64,000 nucleotides of DNA from Clostridium chromiireducens (GTDB lineage: Bacteria > Bacillota > Clostridia > Clostridiales > Clostridiaceae). Position 1 is the first letter of the stretch. Each line of letters starts with the position of its first letter. Location of the stretch: assembly GCF_002029255.1 (NCBI RefSeq), contig NZ_MZGT01000017.1:1-64000 (forward strand), in the 5' to 3' direction. This document shows, one piece after another, positions 51,168 through 61,368 of the stretch. Position numbers and translations under genes: made by a program. Below the pieces are notes generated by a model. The model was not told the DNA's origin. It was given only the letters and a program-made list of their open reading frames with translations, and ran no database searches.

Positions 51168-51752
51168 TTAAATCGCCTTACTCACTTTGTTATCATTAAA
51201 AAATACATTATCTAAAATCATATTAAGAATACTATCACAAACATAATACGAAAATGTCAAATCATTGTGGTAATCTATCATTCCATCATATTGTTCTTGC
51301 AATTGAAGTATAAATTCTTTTATATTATCTGGCTCAATATTGGTATTAATTATTCCTGTCTGCTTAAAACCCTTAGCAAACTTAGCTAATTTCTTTTCAT
51401 ATGACATATGATTTTTCACAGCACTTGTGCTTTTAAATTCCCATCTATAATAGTGTGGGGCACAAAAAAAATCACATAAAAAGTGACATATTACTCCAAG
51501 CTCCTCACTAAACTTCCCAATTGTCATATTATAATGAACATCTTCTAATGTTAGCGATGAAAGATAATTAATTTTATCAACTATCATATCTATACTTTCA
51601 TTAAAGTAATGTTTTTTAAATTTATATTTAGGCGCACAGTCTGGCTTTACGTTCCCCCATATAAATCTTTTATTATTTATTAAATAAACACTCTTTGTAT
51701 TAGCGTGTTTCAAAATATTCTCTGCCATAGTTTTGTGAGTATTAATCATCAA
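51168..51752 (-). CDS. Zinc-dependent phospholipase C-family protein
   Basis: 194 aa. It resembles the Zn-dependent phospholipase C/S1-P1 nuclease-like family in the spacing of His and Asp: INTHKTMAENIL, FIWGNVKPDCAPKY, ELGVICHFLCDFFCAPH and VKNHMSYEKKL. Those residues would bind the trinuclear zinc site. It has no signal peptide, unlike secreted alpha-toxin-type enzymes, and no C2-like domain, so it is probably cytoplasmic and may act on other phosphodiesters. It starts with two ATGs; GAGG is near. It is monocistronic with a terminator. Confidence 0.82.
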   Translation of the reverse strand: MMINTHKTMAENILKHANTKSVYLINNKRFIWGNVKPDCAPKYKFKKHYFNESIDMIVDKINYLSSLTLEDVHYNMTIGKFSEELGVICHFLCDFFCAPHYYRWEFKSTSAVKNHMSYEKKLAKFAKGFKQTGIINTNIEPDNIKEFILQLQEQYDGMIDYHNDLTFSYYVCDSILNMILDNVFFNDNKVSKAI

Positions 51753-52054
51753 AACATGATCACATCCTCTACATTATAATTCTTATAAAATAAACCCTTT
51801 TAATTATTTAATATATTAATTATAATTTTTAAATTTAATTAAATTTTATGCTCTATATATATAATAATACCCAGAGTTAAAATGTACAACACCTTATTTA
51901 TAACTTGAGGCAAGTATTATCTGTCGAAACGCCCAGTAATATCAAGCCTGATAATTAATTAAACTATATTGACAAATAAATTATTTTAACCATATTATAG
52001 TCAATTACAATATATATTTATTGATAAGATTCTTTAATTAGAATAAATTCACAA
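51753..52054. other. Spacer with no recognised feature
   Basis: About 300 bp of AT-rich DNA between the phospholipase-like gene and the terminator of the chemoreceptor at 52119. I see no open frame with a ribosome binding site. Confidence 0.4.
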
Positions 52055-52055
52055 C

Positions 52056-52097
52056 AAAAAAGTTGCCTTAATTTATACTTTAAAACAACTCTTTTTC
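52056..52097 (-). terminator. Terminator of the second chemoreceptor gene
   Basis: On the minus strand GAGTTGTTTTAAA pairs imperfectly with TTAAGGCAACTTTTTT, ending in a U run, about 22 nt after the stop at 52119. Confidence 0.65.
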
Positions 52098-52118
52098 TTA
52101 TATTTATATGTTACTCCT

Positions 52119-54227
52119 CTATATTTTAAATATTGATACTACTTCTAATAATTTATCTGCACATTCTTTTGTCTTTTGTGTTTGTCCTACAACTTCTTCT
52201 GTTAAATTAACTACCTCATTTGACTTATTTGCAATTAAAGTTGTTCCTGTAGCACCTTCATTGGTTGCCTCTGCTACTTCATCAATAGCTGTTATAATAT
52301 CTCCTGTAGAGTTGATTAGTTCATCTGATATTTCACCTATAGCACTAACTAATTCATTAAATACAATAGCATCATTTCTGTATTGTTCCCCTGTGTCTAC
52401 AAGTTTATTATAATCTTTCATCACTTGAGTTCCAATAAAATCAATTACTTCATTTGATGTTCCTTTGAGGTCATTCACAGCCATAACGACTTCTTTATTT
52501 ATCTGCTGTATTTCTATTGTAGTTTCTTTTGAAGTTTCAGCAAGTTTCCTTATTTCATCTGCTACAACAGCAAATCCTTTACCAGCTTCCCCTGCTCTTG
52601 CTGATTCTATAGCTGCATTTAATGCTAGCAAATTCGTTTGCTCAGTTATTTCTAATATCTTAGCTGTTAATTCATTTATTTTATCTACCGCTCTAGATTT
52701 CTCTACAGCAACTCTTAAGCTTTCTCTCATTTTCGAAGTTATACTGCTAGATTGTTCTCTTGATTGCAACGCATTAGTTTTTAATTTTTTAGCTCTTTCT
52801 TCAATTTCCTTTGCAGTTACCTCTCCACTTTCAATGCTTAATTCCATAGTCTTTATTATGGATTTCATATTGGTTGATGAAGCATTTACTTCCTCTGTAG
52901 ATGCTGCTGTTTCCTCCATGCTTGCAGATAACTCTTCCGTTGTTGCAGATACATCTGAAATTTTGTTATTTAAATCTTCTATTTTCCCTTGTGTAAACTC
53001 TATTGAATCTAAAACAATGCTACATTCACCTTTAATACCAGATATTATACTCCTTAATGATTTTTTCATTTCATCAATAGATTTAAACATTTTTCCTATT
53101 TCATCTTCTCTATCCATATATTTTTTATCAAGTTCTATTGTAAGATCTCCCTTTGCCAGTAACTCCATCTGTATTTGGGCATATCTTACCCCTTTTATCA
53201 TTCTATTAATTACAATATGTATTACAAAAATAACAACTAATAATGACGCAATTGCTATAATTAAGATAACATTGAATATCTTATTGTAGCTCTCTAATAT
53301 TTTCTCTTTTGGAATTTGACTACACAGGATCCAATTAGTATTCGTATTTTCCAAGTTAACTGGATATGCTACCATTAAAACTTCTTGTCCCTTTTCCACT
53401 GAAGTTCCATAAGTATAAAAAGCTTTACCTTGTGAAGTTTCACTTATAATTTTCGCCCAAACATCATTATTTTGTTTTGCATCTTTCATCTTTAAACTTG
53501 GATCTTCACCACTTGCTACATAAATACCTTTATTTGATATTAACTCAACTGTACCTCCAAGTGGTGTTTTCTCTAGCACAATATTTTCCAACGTGTCAAG
53601 CTTATAATCTATAGATATTACTCCTAAAAACTTCCCATTATCACCTAATATAGGCATTGCTAAAGATATCATTGAGATATCTTTCCCGTTAACATTATAC
53701 ACTGTTGGTTCAGTAATATAAGTCCCCTTTAACTCCTTCGGTCTATTATACCATGTCATATCTGTCTGTTCATCATATGCTGGTGCTACTACGATATGAT
53801 CTCCATCCCTGCTTGCATATGGTATGAACTTTCCATCCTCCGCAAATTCTTCTTTACCTTTGTAGTAATCATCTTTTCCATCGAAATCATTAGTTTCAAA
53901 TGCAACAGTTACTCCGAAGATTTGTGGATCTGTTTCTAGTATCTCCTTTTGCATCTCAATAACTAAGTCTCTATTTTGTGAATTAAGCTTTATTTCATTA
54001 ATTAGCGAACCCCTTAAATCCTTACCTATTGTTTCTAACTTTTCAAAGTTAGACTTAATCTGTGTTGCATAGGATAAAGATATTTCTTTAGCTAAAGTTT
54101 CACTATCAGTTACACTTTTAGATTTTATTTGTACCAAAACACTTGTGAATACCCCTATATAACATAAGAGAATTATTGCTCCTATTATGATACTTATCTT
54201 CATTCCCAAGTTTAATTTTTTTATCAT
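52119..54227 (-). CDS. Methyl-accepting chemotaxis protein with dCache sensor
   Basis: 702 aa. Membrane helix 1 (about 10-33), an extracellular double-Cache domain of about 280 aa with [34 protein letters not shown] and [17 protein letters not shown], membrane helix 2 (about 330-352), HAMP, and a long signalling coiled coil with [20 protein letters not shown]. dCache receptors usually bind amino acids, amines or organic acids; the ligand is not predictable here. It is monocistronic and unlike the shorter receptor at 22284. Confidence 0.95.
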   Translation of the reverse strand: MIKKLNLGMKISIIIGAIILLCYIGVFTSVLVQIKSKSVTDSETLAKEISLSYATQIKSNFEKLETIGKDLRGSLINEIKLNSQNRDLVIEMQKEILETDPQIFGVTVAFETNDFDGKDDYYKGKEEFAEDGKFIPYASRDGDHIVVAPAYDEQTDMTWYNRPKELKGTYITEPTVYNVNGKDISMISLAMPILGDNGKFLGVISIDYKLDTLENIVLEKTPLGGTVELISNKGIYVASGEDPSLKMKDAKQNNDVWAKIISETSQGKAFYTYGTSVEKGQEVLMVAYPVNLENTNTNWILCSQIPKEKILESYNKIFNVILIIAIASLLVVIFVIHIVINRMIKGVRYAQIQMELLAKGDLTIELDKKYMDREDEIGKMFKSIDEMKKSLRSIISGIKGECSIVLDSIEFTQGKIEDLNNKISDVSATTEELSASMEETAASTEEVNASSTNMKSIIKTMELSIESGEVTAKEIEERAKKLKTNALQSREQSSSITSKMRESLRVAVEKSRAVDKINELTAKILEITEQTNLLALNAAIESARAGEAGKGFAVVADEIRKLAETSKETTIEIQQINKEVVMAVNDLKGTSNEVIDFIGTQVMKDYNKLVDTGEQYRNDAIVFNELVSAIGEISDELINSTGDIITAIDEVAEATNEGATGTTLIANKSNEVVNLTEEVVGQTQKTKECADKLLEVVSIFKI

Positions 54228-54472
54228 TAATTATATATCTCCCTTCATTTTATATATTAAATCCAAAAGATTCCAGGTGATAAATTAAAGCAAACATGAC
54301 TTATCACTATATATAAATTGTTGTAATTAATTATATCATCGAAATCTCCTCAACTATAGCTTTTTATCCAATTTTCAAGTTTCTTCAACATTTTTAACCC
54401 GCCTCTAATTCGCTTTTAACATTTTTTAAATTAAATTTAACGCTTCACTCTTTTTCGCATTATCCAACAAAA

Positions 54473-54515
54473 TAAGGCTATCCTAAAATATTTAAAATAA
54501 TTTTAGAATAGCTTA
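54473..54515 (-). terminator. Terminator of the manC-like gene
   Basis: TAAGGCTATCCTAAAAT (54473-54489) pairs with ATTTTAGAATAGCTTA (54500-54515) with one bulge. It lies 7 nt after the stop at 54522. Confidence 0.7.
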
Positions 54516-54521
54516 TCTTTA

Positions 54522-55589
54522 CTATAGGAATTTATTATATTGTTGATTTTCGTTAAGTTTATTTAATAAATGTTTAATCTCTTGATCCTTATTTTTATCC
54601 ATTACAAGTATAACATCACCAGCATCAACCACAACTAAATCCTTTATTCCGAATCCAATTATAAGATTCTTATCACCAAAAATCGAACAATTCTCACATT
54701 CATCAATATAAACATTTTGAGATATACTGTTATTTTTATCTGTATTTAACAATCGGCTTAAAGCACCAAAACTCCCCATATCATCCCAATTAAAATCACA
54801 CTTTATTACATATGCTTTTCTTGTCCTTTGCATTACTCCGAAATCTATTGATATTCCATCTATGACTTCATATTGTTCCTCTATTGTTTTTTCTTCATTT
54901 TCCTCACCTAAGCTTTTATATATTTCCATTAATGATTTATGCAATTTAGGAAGATACTTTTCTATCTCTCTTAAAATAACATCCGCTCTAAATACAAACA
55001 TTCCTGAATTCCATAAATAAGTGCCTTTTAGTATAAAATCTTTAGCTACTTCTGAGTTAGGCTTTTCAGTAAACCTTGCTATTTTATAAGTTGGTATAGT
55101 ACCAGCAGTTCTTTCGCCCATTTCAATATAACCATACCCTGTTTCAGCTCTGCTAGGCTCAATTCCAAGTGTAACAATACATCTCCTCTTGTTTGCCATC
55201 TCAATTGCTTGGGATAACGTATCTATATAACTCTTCTCACCTTGAATATAGTGATCTGATGGTAATACAACCATAACTGCATTAGCATCTTGCTTCAATA
55301 GCTTTACTGCAGATAAACCTATGCACGTAGCAGTCTCCTTATTTGCAGGTTCTACAAAAATATTATCCTCTTTAATTCCTACAAGTTCATTTTTGACCTT
55401 CTCTTTATAGTCCATATTGGTCACAACATAAATATTATTTCTATCTATTAGCGGGATTATCCTATCAACAGTGTTAACTAAAAAGCTTTTATTGTTAATA
55501 AGCTTTAAAAATTGTTTTGGTTGATCGGCTCTTGATAGAGGATATAGTCTGCTGCCTTTACCTCCAGCTAAAATCAGCCCGTATATCAC
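54522..55589 (-). CDS. manC: Mannose-1-phosphate guanylyltransferase
   Basis: 355 aa. Nucleotidyltransferase motif ILAGGKGSRLYPLSRADQPK with PKQFLKL, then VMVVLPSDHYI, ETGYGYIEMGE, FTEKPNSEVAKDFI and WNSGMFVFRADVIL. It makes GDP-mannose from GTP and mannose-1-phosphate for glycan synthesis. It has no fused phosphomannose isomerase domain (bifunctional ManC is about 470 aa). The start is GTG with GGAG 10 nt upstream. No sugar-transfer cluster is adjacent. Confidence 0.94.
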   Translation of the reverse strand: MIYGLILAGGKGSRLYPLSRADQPKQFLKLINNKSFLVNTVDRIIPLIDRNNIYVVTNMDYKEKVKNELVGIKEDNIFVEPANKETATCIGLSAVKLLKQDANAVMVVLPSDHYIQGEKSYIDTLSQAIEMANKRRCIVTLGIEPSRAETGYGYIEMGERTAGTIPTYKIARFTEKPNSEVAKDFILKGTYLWNSGMFVFRADVILREIEKYLPKLHKSLMEIYKSLGEENEEKTIEEQYEVIDGISIDFGVMQRTRKAYVIKCDFNWDDMGSFGALSRLLNTDKNNSISQNVYIDECENCSIFGDKNLIIGFGIKDLVVVDAGDVILVMDKNKDQEIKHLLNKLNENQQYNKFL

Positions 55590-55689
55590 GCATTTTCAAC
55601 TCCATGTAATGATACTAGTTCATTATATGTCAAAATATTGGTATGTGTGAGTCTATTACAAAAAGAACAACAATTTATTTAACCTAATT

Positions 55690-57474
55690 CTATACAGCTC
55701 TCACTATCTCATATTGTGCTGTAAAAAGTTCGTAGTATTCCCCCTTTACATCTATTAGTTCGTCGTGACTTCCTTGTTCTACGATTTGACCATCATTTAT
55801 AACCATTATTCTAGTAGCATTTTTTATTGTTGATAATCTATGTGCAATAACAAATGATGTTCTTCCCTCAAGTAATTTATTTAATCCTTCCTGAAGTGCT
55901 TGTTCTGTTTTTGTATCTATACTTGAAGTTGCCTCATCTAAAATTAATATTTTAGGATCTGCAAGGAGTGCCCTTGCAAAAGAAATCAATTGTCTTTGAC
56001 CAACAGATAATCTGCTTCCTCTTTCATTGACTTCAGTGTTATAACCATCTTTTAGATTGATAATAAAATCATGAGCTTTAACAGCCTTAGCTGCTCTTAT
56101 TATTTCTTCATCAGTTGCATCTAATTTTCCATATTTTATATTTTCCAATATGGTTCCTGAGAAAATAAATGTATCTTGAAGCATTACTCCCATTTGTTTT
56201 CTTAAAGAATCTAAAGTTACATTTCTTATATTGTGGGCATCTACTAAAACTTCTCCAGAGGTCACATCATAAAATCTGCTTAAGAGATTTATAATTGTTG
56301 TCTTTCCTGCTCCTGTTGGTCCTACCAAGGCTATGGTCTCTCCTGGCTTTATCTCAAAAGATACATTTCTTAAGACTTCCCTATCTTCATCTTCATATTT
56401 AAATACTACATTTCTAAATTCAACAGACCCTTTAACTTCTGGAATATCATAAGCATCTGGCAAATTAGCTATAGTTACTGGTTCATCTAATGTCTCAAAT
56501 ATTCTTTCTAAATATGCCATTGCCATTATCAATGCATTATAGAAGTTAGAAATATTAACTATTGGATTCCAAAATCTCCATATGTACCCTACAAAAGCAA
56601 TGAGGGTACCTATTGTTATCGATTCTCCTATTGAACGCACTCCTATTAAATATACCAACGAAACCGTAAATACAGATGTATTTTCTATCGCTGGCCAAAG
56701 CAGCAATTGGTATTTAACTGCGTTTATCCAAGTTCTTCTATTCTCATTACTTACTGTTTTGAACTTCTCTGCATTAACTTTTTCTCTAGCGAATGCTTGA
56801 GTAACCTTCATTCCACTTATACTTTCTTGTATATAAGCATTAAGATTTGATTGTTTATTACTATATATCTGGCTATTTCTTCTTTGAACCTTTACTAGTA
56901 AAGCTACTATTATTGCAAGGATAGGCATTCCAATCATACATACCATTGTTAATTTTGGACTTATAAACACCATAAATCCTATAATCACTAGGATACTAAA
57001 TAAATCTGTTAACAGATTTATAAGCCCATTAGATAATAAATCACTTAATGCATTTACATAGTTAACCACTCTTACTAAAATTTTTCCATGTGGTCTGCTA
57101 TCATAGTAAGAAAACGGGAGCTTTTGCAAATGATTAAATATATCTGATCTAATATTCTTAACTACTTCCTGTCCCACATAATTCATTGTTCTTATTCTAT
57201 ATCTCATACATAATGCACTTACCACTATGGTGATAAAGAATACTATACAAACTACAATGAGTCCTCTAACATCTTTATTAGGTATATTAGTATCCATGGA
57301 TATTTTTACCAAGTAAGGACCAAGTAGTGTGGATACGCTTGATATTAGCATCACAATAAGAGTTGTTATCATTTCTTTTTTATAAGGAACCACATAGTTT
57401 AATAGCCTTTTACAATATTCCCAGCTAAATGGCGTGCCTAATTCTTCATCAACATCATACTTATTTCTTGCCAT
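55690..57474 (-). CDS. ABC exporter half-transporter, catalytically normal subunit
   Basis: 594 aa with an N-terminal six-helix membrane domain and an ATPase domain: Walker A GPTGAGKTTIINL, signature LSVGQRQLISFARALL, Walker B ILILDEATSSID and the H-loop AHRLST. The Walker B Glu is normal. The start codon directly follows the stop of the upstream partner gene, so the pair is translated together. It is probably a heterodimeric multidrug or lipid exporter of the BmrCD/YheHI type. Confidence 0.94.
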   Translation of the reverse strand: MARNKYDVDEELGTPFSWEYCKRLLNYVVPYKKEMITTLIVMLISSVSTLLGPYLVKISMDTNIPNKDVRGLIVVCIVFFITIVVSALCMRYRIRTMNYVGQEVVKNIRSDIFNHLQKLPFSYYDSRPHGKILVRVVNYVNALSDLLSNGLINLLTDLFSILVIIGFMVFISPKLTMVCMIGMPILAIIVALLVKVQRRNSQIYSNKQSNLNAYIQESISGMKVTQAFAREKVNAEKFKTVSNENRRTWINAVKYQLLLWPAIENTSVFTVSLVYLIGVRSIGESITIGTLIAFVGYIWRFWNPIVNISNFYNALIMAMAYLERIFETLDEPVTIANLPDAYDIPEVKGSVEFRNVVFKYEDEDREVLRNVSFEIKPGETIALVGPTGAGKTTIINLLSRFYDVTSGEVLVDAHNIRNVTLDSLRKQMGVMLQDTFIFSGTILENIKYGKLDATDEEIIRAAKAVKAHDFIINLKDGYNTEVNERGSRLSVGQRQLISFARALLADPKILILDEATSSIDTKTEQALQEGLNKLLEGRTSFVIAHRLSTIKNATRIMVINDGQIVEQGSHDELIDVKGEYYELFTAQYEIVRAV

Positions 57475-59235
57475 CTATCCCACCTCCTTGCAGTCTTCAT
57501 TATCTTCTTCATCTAAATAATCACCATATTGAGCTTTATATACTCCATAATAATGTCCCTTATTATCTAATAATTCCTTATGGGTTCCGCTTTCTACTAT
57601 TCTTCCATCATCTAACACCAAAATCAAATCAGAATCTTTTATGGATGAAATTCTATGGGCTATTATAAAGCATGTCTTATCTTTATATATTGTATTTAAA
57701 TTCTTTTGAATCATTGCTTCAGTTTCTACATCTAGAGCTGATGTTGTATCATCTAATATTAATATAGAAGGTTCTTTTATTATTGATCTTGCAAGTGTTA
57801 TCCTTTGCTTTTGTCCCCCCGATAAACCTACGCCTCTTTCCCCAACTACCGTTTCATAGGAATCTGATAAATTTTGAATAAAATTATTTGCATCTGCCAT
57901 CTCAGCCGCCCAATTTATTTTATTATTATCTATTTCTGATACTCCATAGCTAATATTTTCTTCTATTGTATTAGAAAATAAAAATACATCCTGCATTGAT
58001 ATTGAAATATTTTTTCTTAACCCCTGTAAGTTATATTTTCTAATATCTATTCCATCTATTAATATTTCTCCAGACGTTGCATCATAAAATCTCTCTATCA
58101 AATTTACTATTGTCGATTTTCCTGCGCCAGTTTGTCCAAAAATCGCAACTCTTTGTCCAGATTTTACTTTGAAATTTATATTCTTTAAAACTGGTTCATA
58201 TCCATACTCAAAATTAACATTTCTAAATTCAATTTCACCTTTCAATTTCTTAGGTTTAATTCCTTCTTCAGGATTTTTTATCTTTGTTTCCTCATTAACT
58301 AATATTTTTATTTTTCTTGCTGCTGCAATGAATCTTTGAGCATCATTAATAAGCCATCCTACCATATTCATAGGGTTATTTATAGCCCAAATAAGACCAT
58401 TAAACATTACTAATTCACCCATAGTTAACCTATCATTTATAACGAAGATCCCTCCTGCTAAAATCATAACAATTGTAAACATATTTGACAAAGCATTAAG
58501 TATAGACAAATACTTTTGCGCAACATTTGCAAGTTCCATATTAGCGTCCATATATGCCTTATTTCTTTCCTCAAACTTTAATATTTCATAATCTTCTTTT
58601 GCAAAGGCTTTCACTACTCTATTACCACTTATATTTTCTTGAACTACTGTATTTAGCTTCGAAAATTGTTCTCTTATTCCAAAGAATATTGGATTTGCCT
58701 GCTTCGCAAATCTGTATGCACAGTATGCTACAATAGGCGTCAATGCAAACATTAATAAAGTAAATTCTACATTAATAAAAAACATGCTAATTATTGCAAA
58801 TATAAACACAGTAACATTTTCACAAATATTATATATAACCCAAGCAACAAAATGCCTTACTGCATCCATATCTCCAGTCATTCTTGCCATTATATCCCCA
58901 GTTCTTGTTTTGTTATAATAATCTAAATCCAATTCTTGCAGCTTACTATACATTTTTTGTCTAAGTTCAAATATTACATTTTGAGATACAAACTCAAATG
59001 CCATTTGGTAAGTATATCTAATAATTGCTTTTATAACAGTAACTGCGACCATTACCCCCAGAATAGGGAATAGAATATCAGTCTTATTCTGTATAATCAC
59101 TTCATCAACTAACCTTCCACTTAAATATGGATTAATCATAGCCATGAATGAGCTTAAAAGTACTGCTGTAAGTGCAATATAGAATCTAAATTTGTATTTA
59201 TTTATATAACTAAAGATCCATTTTATGCTACTCAT
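57475..59235 (-). CDS. ABC exporter half-transporter, degenerate-site subunit
   Basis: 586 aa. Membrane domain and ATPase domain with Walker A GQTGAGKSTIVNLIERF, signature LSGGQKQRITLARSII and Walker B ILILDDTTSALD, in which the catalytic Glu is Asp. One degenerate and one normal site is the hallmark of heterodimeric exporters. The start at 59235 follows AGGAGG; the frame to 59295 is too long. The gene is divergent from the AraC gene at 59406, which may regulate it. Confidence 0.93.
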   Translation of the reverse strand: MSSIKWIFSYINKYKFRFYIALTAVLLSSFMAMINPYLSGRLVDEVIIQNKTDILFPILGVMVAVTVIKAIIRYTYQMAFEFVSQNVIFELRQKMYSKLQELDLDYYNKTRTGDIMARMTGDMDAVRHFVAWVIYNICENVTVFIFAIISMFFINVEFTLLMFALTPIVAYCAYRFAKQANPIFFGIREQFSKLNTVVQENISGNRVVKAFAKEDYEILKFEERNKAYMDANMELANVAQKYLSILNALSNMFTIVMILAGGIFVINDRLTMGELVMFNGLIWAINNPMNMVGWLINDAQRFIAAARKIKILVNEETKIKNPEEGIKPKKLKGEIEFRNVNFEYGYEPVLKNINFKVKSGQRVAIFGQTGAGKSTIVNLIERFYDATSGEILIDGIDIRKYNLQGLRKNISISMQDVFLFSNTIEENISYGVSEIDNNKINWAAEMADANNFIQNLSDSYETVVGERGVGLSGGQKQRITLARSIIKEPSILILDDTTSALDVETEAMIQKNLNTIYKDKTCFIIAHRISSIKDSDLILVLDDGRIVESGTHKELLDNKGHYYGVYKAQYGDYLDEEDNEDCKEVG

Positions 59236-59405
59236 TAATCTCTCCTCCTTTTTTATATCTTTCTTTTTGACATGTTTAATTATCCAATAAATCATTTAGA
59301 ATAAAAATGTACTTTTTTATTCATATGATGTATATTCTTATATATAAAGTTAATCTTATCTAATTAATTTTTAGGATAGATATAAGTAAAAGGGGTGATA
59401 TTGAC

Positions 59406-60251
59406 GTGTGCAGTGTAGGTATCAACATTGAAAATTTTAATCCTGAAATTTTATATGCATTTAAATTTGATAATAAAGATTTTATAAAGGCCGAATATCA
59501 TTGTCATGATTTTATAGAATTTAGCTATGTAGTTTCTGGGTCTGTGACTTATAAAATAGAAGATAAAATGTATAAGATTCATGAAAAGACTCTACTTCCT
59601 TTTAACCCTGGAGTTTACCACAAGGAATCACTAAGCAAAGGTGAACAAAATACTGAACTACATATTGGTTTCCGAAATATCCAAATTGATGGACTTCCTT
59701 TTGATTATATTTTAAAACAAAACTCTGAAGTTCCATTGGAATTTAAACAATATAAAGAAGACTTTCATAAATGTTGTTTAGAAATAATAGAAGAGCAGGA
59801 AGCTTGTGAGATTGGAAAAGAACTTATATTAAAAAGCCTTATAATGAAATTAATTGCTCTTTTCTTAAAGGAGATTAACTATGTTAAAAATACTAAGAAG
59901 GTTGATAGATACGACTTTCCGTTTTATGATAAATCAAATATAGTAAAAATCATTTTAAACTATTTTGATAACAATTATATGAACAATGTTTCCTTAGATG
60001 ACATGTCGAGGAACATGTACTTAAGTTCAGTATATATATCTAAAGTATTCAAAGATAAAACTGGTGAATCTCCTATCAATTATTTAATAAATCTCAGACT
60101 AGAAAAAGCTAAAGATTTATTAATCTCAACAGAATCTCCAATAAAATCTATAGCCCAATCTGTTGGCTACAGTGATGCTTATTATTTTAGTAAGCTATTC
60201 AAAAAATATTATGGCCATTCACCATACAAATATAGATTGGCTAATAAGTAA
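59406..60251 (+). CDS. AraC-family transcriptional regulator with cupin sensor
   Basis: 281 aa. N-terminal AraC_binding cupin-like part (YHCHDFIEFSYVVSGSVTYKI, with LLPFNPGVYHKE), and C-terminal double helix-turn-helix (SLDDMSRNMYLSSVYISKVF, then IKSIAQSVGYSDAYYFSKLF, ending HSPYKYR). It binds a small molecule, often a sugar or drug, and activates transcription. It starts with GTG, 9 nt after AAGGGGTG. Divergence from the ABC exporter genes suggests that it controls them. Confidence 0.93.
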   Translation: MCSVGINIENFNPEILYAFKFDNKDFIKAEYHCHDFIEFSYVVSGSVTYKIEDKMYKIHEKTLLPFNPGVYHKESLSKGEQNTELHIGFRNIQIDGLPFDYILKQNSEVPLEFKQYKEDFHKCCLEIIEEQEACEIGKELILKSLIMKLIALFLKEINYVKNTKKVDRYDFPFYDKSNIVKIILNYFDNNYMNNVSLDDMSRNMYLSSVYISKVFKDKTGESPINYLINLRLEKAKDLLISTESPIKSIAQSVGYSDAYYFSKLFKKYYGHSPYKYRLANK

Positions 60252-60358
60252 TTATTTAAATATAAGATTCAATATTACTGGAATAATCCATTGGTAAGTA
60301 TTCTTAAAGTTATAACTTAGTTGAAGCCTTACAATAATCAAGTGTATATTCTTCACTA

Positions 60359-60550
60359 GAAATAATGAGCATGTTTTGTGAAGTGTTTCATATGAAATTT
60401 TGATGGTTTTGATTCTTAGATTAGAAGTTGTTCCAAATGTGCTAGTTCAAAGCTTTGTCTTTGAGGCTAGCACTTTGGGCACAACTTCTAATCTTAGAAT
60501 CATCCATTAAAATTTCTTAGAAACCGTAACAAAATCATGCTCATTATTTC
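60359..60550. repeat. Long imperfect hairpin (192 bp) between convergent genes
   Basis: The outer 15-bp arms are perfect (GAAATAATGAGCATG, 60359-60373, with 60536-60550). The pairing continues inward with small bulges (GTTTC..GAAATTTT.., then GATTCTTAGATTAGAAG and complement) to an apical stem GTGCTAG/CTAGCAC. Nearly the whole 192 nt folds on itself. No open frame is present. It may be a MITE-like element or a structured RNA acting as a bidirectional terminator for the AraC and aldolase genes. Confidence 0.55.
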
Positions 60551-60568
60551 GATAAGTTATGCACTTAA

Positions 60569-61246
60569 TTATAGGTTCTCCATTGTGTTTCCTTCGCCAA
60601 CTAGGCTATAGAAATCTTTTGTAAATACTTCTACTGCATTTGCAGTTGCATCATGTTTAATTAATCCTTCTATTACATCAGGTGCTGCTGTGATTGATCC
60701 AATTCCATACTTACATAAATTTAAAACTTGTTGTGAATTCTTGAAGCTTGCCGCTAATACATCCGCGTTTAATCCATGCATTTTAAACATGTCATGAATA
60801 TCTTTTGCCACTTGAACACCATCAGCTCCCATATTATCTAATCTATTTACATAAGGTGCCGTATATCTTGCTCCTGCTTTTGCCGCTATGAATGCTTGCA
60901 TTGAAGTATAAATGGCTGTAGCGGTAATATTTGCATTTTCCTTACTTAATAATTTCATAGCCTTTATTCCTTCGCTTGTTACTGGGATTTTAATATAAGT
61001 ATCTTTTCCAAGTACCTCAAGCATATGGTGTGCTTCATCAATCATTTTTTCAGCAGTTAATGATACAACTTGAGCATGAAGCTGCGCTCCGTCTGGTAAA
61101 AACTCTCTAATTGCTTTTAATACCTCCATAGGATTTTCACCTTGTTTTTTTAGAATAGATGGATTAGTTGTCACCCCATCACATGGATAAAATTCATAAA
61201 TTCTCTTAATAGCCTCTAAATTTGCGTCATCAATTAATACTAACAT
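60569..61246 (-). CDS. Fructose-6-phosphate aldolase/transaldolase-like protein (FSA type)
   Basis: 225 aa, the short transaldolase family that includes FsaA and MipB. The Schiff-base Lys is in DTYIKIPVTSEGIKAMKLL. Start FLIDDANLEAIKR-type motif is VLIDDANLEAIKRIYEFYP, with VTTNPSILKK. FSA cleaves or forms fructose-6-phosphate, or 1-deoxyfructose-6-phosphate, from glyceraldehyde-3-phosphate and dihydroxyacetone or hydroxyacetone. It lies downstream of a glycyl-radical enzyme and its activase, the same trio as ybiW-ybiY-fsaA of E. coli. Confidence 0.88.
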   Translation of the reverse strand: MLVLIDDANLEAIKRIYEFYPCDGVTTNPSILKKQGENPMEVLKAIREFLPDGAQLHAQVVSLTAEKMIDEAHHMLEVLGKDTYIKIPVTSEGIKAMKLLSKENANITATAIYTSMQAFIAAKAGARYTAPYVNRLDNMGADGVQVAKDIHDMFKMHGLNADVLAASFKNSQQVLNLCKYGIGSITAAPDVIEGLIKHDATANAVEVFTKDFYSLVGEGNTMENL

Positions 61247-61368
61247 CTCTCTCTTCCTCTCTGCTTTAAATTTATATAATTAATTTTAATAAATACTAAT
61301 GCTTTGTACTTAACTCTAACTTACTTGCTAGTTTTCTCTATTGACCTATCAATAAAATTACTACTGTT

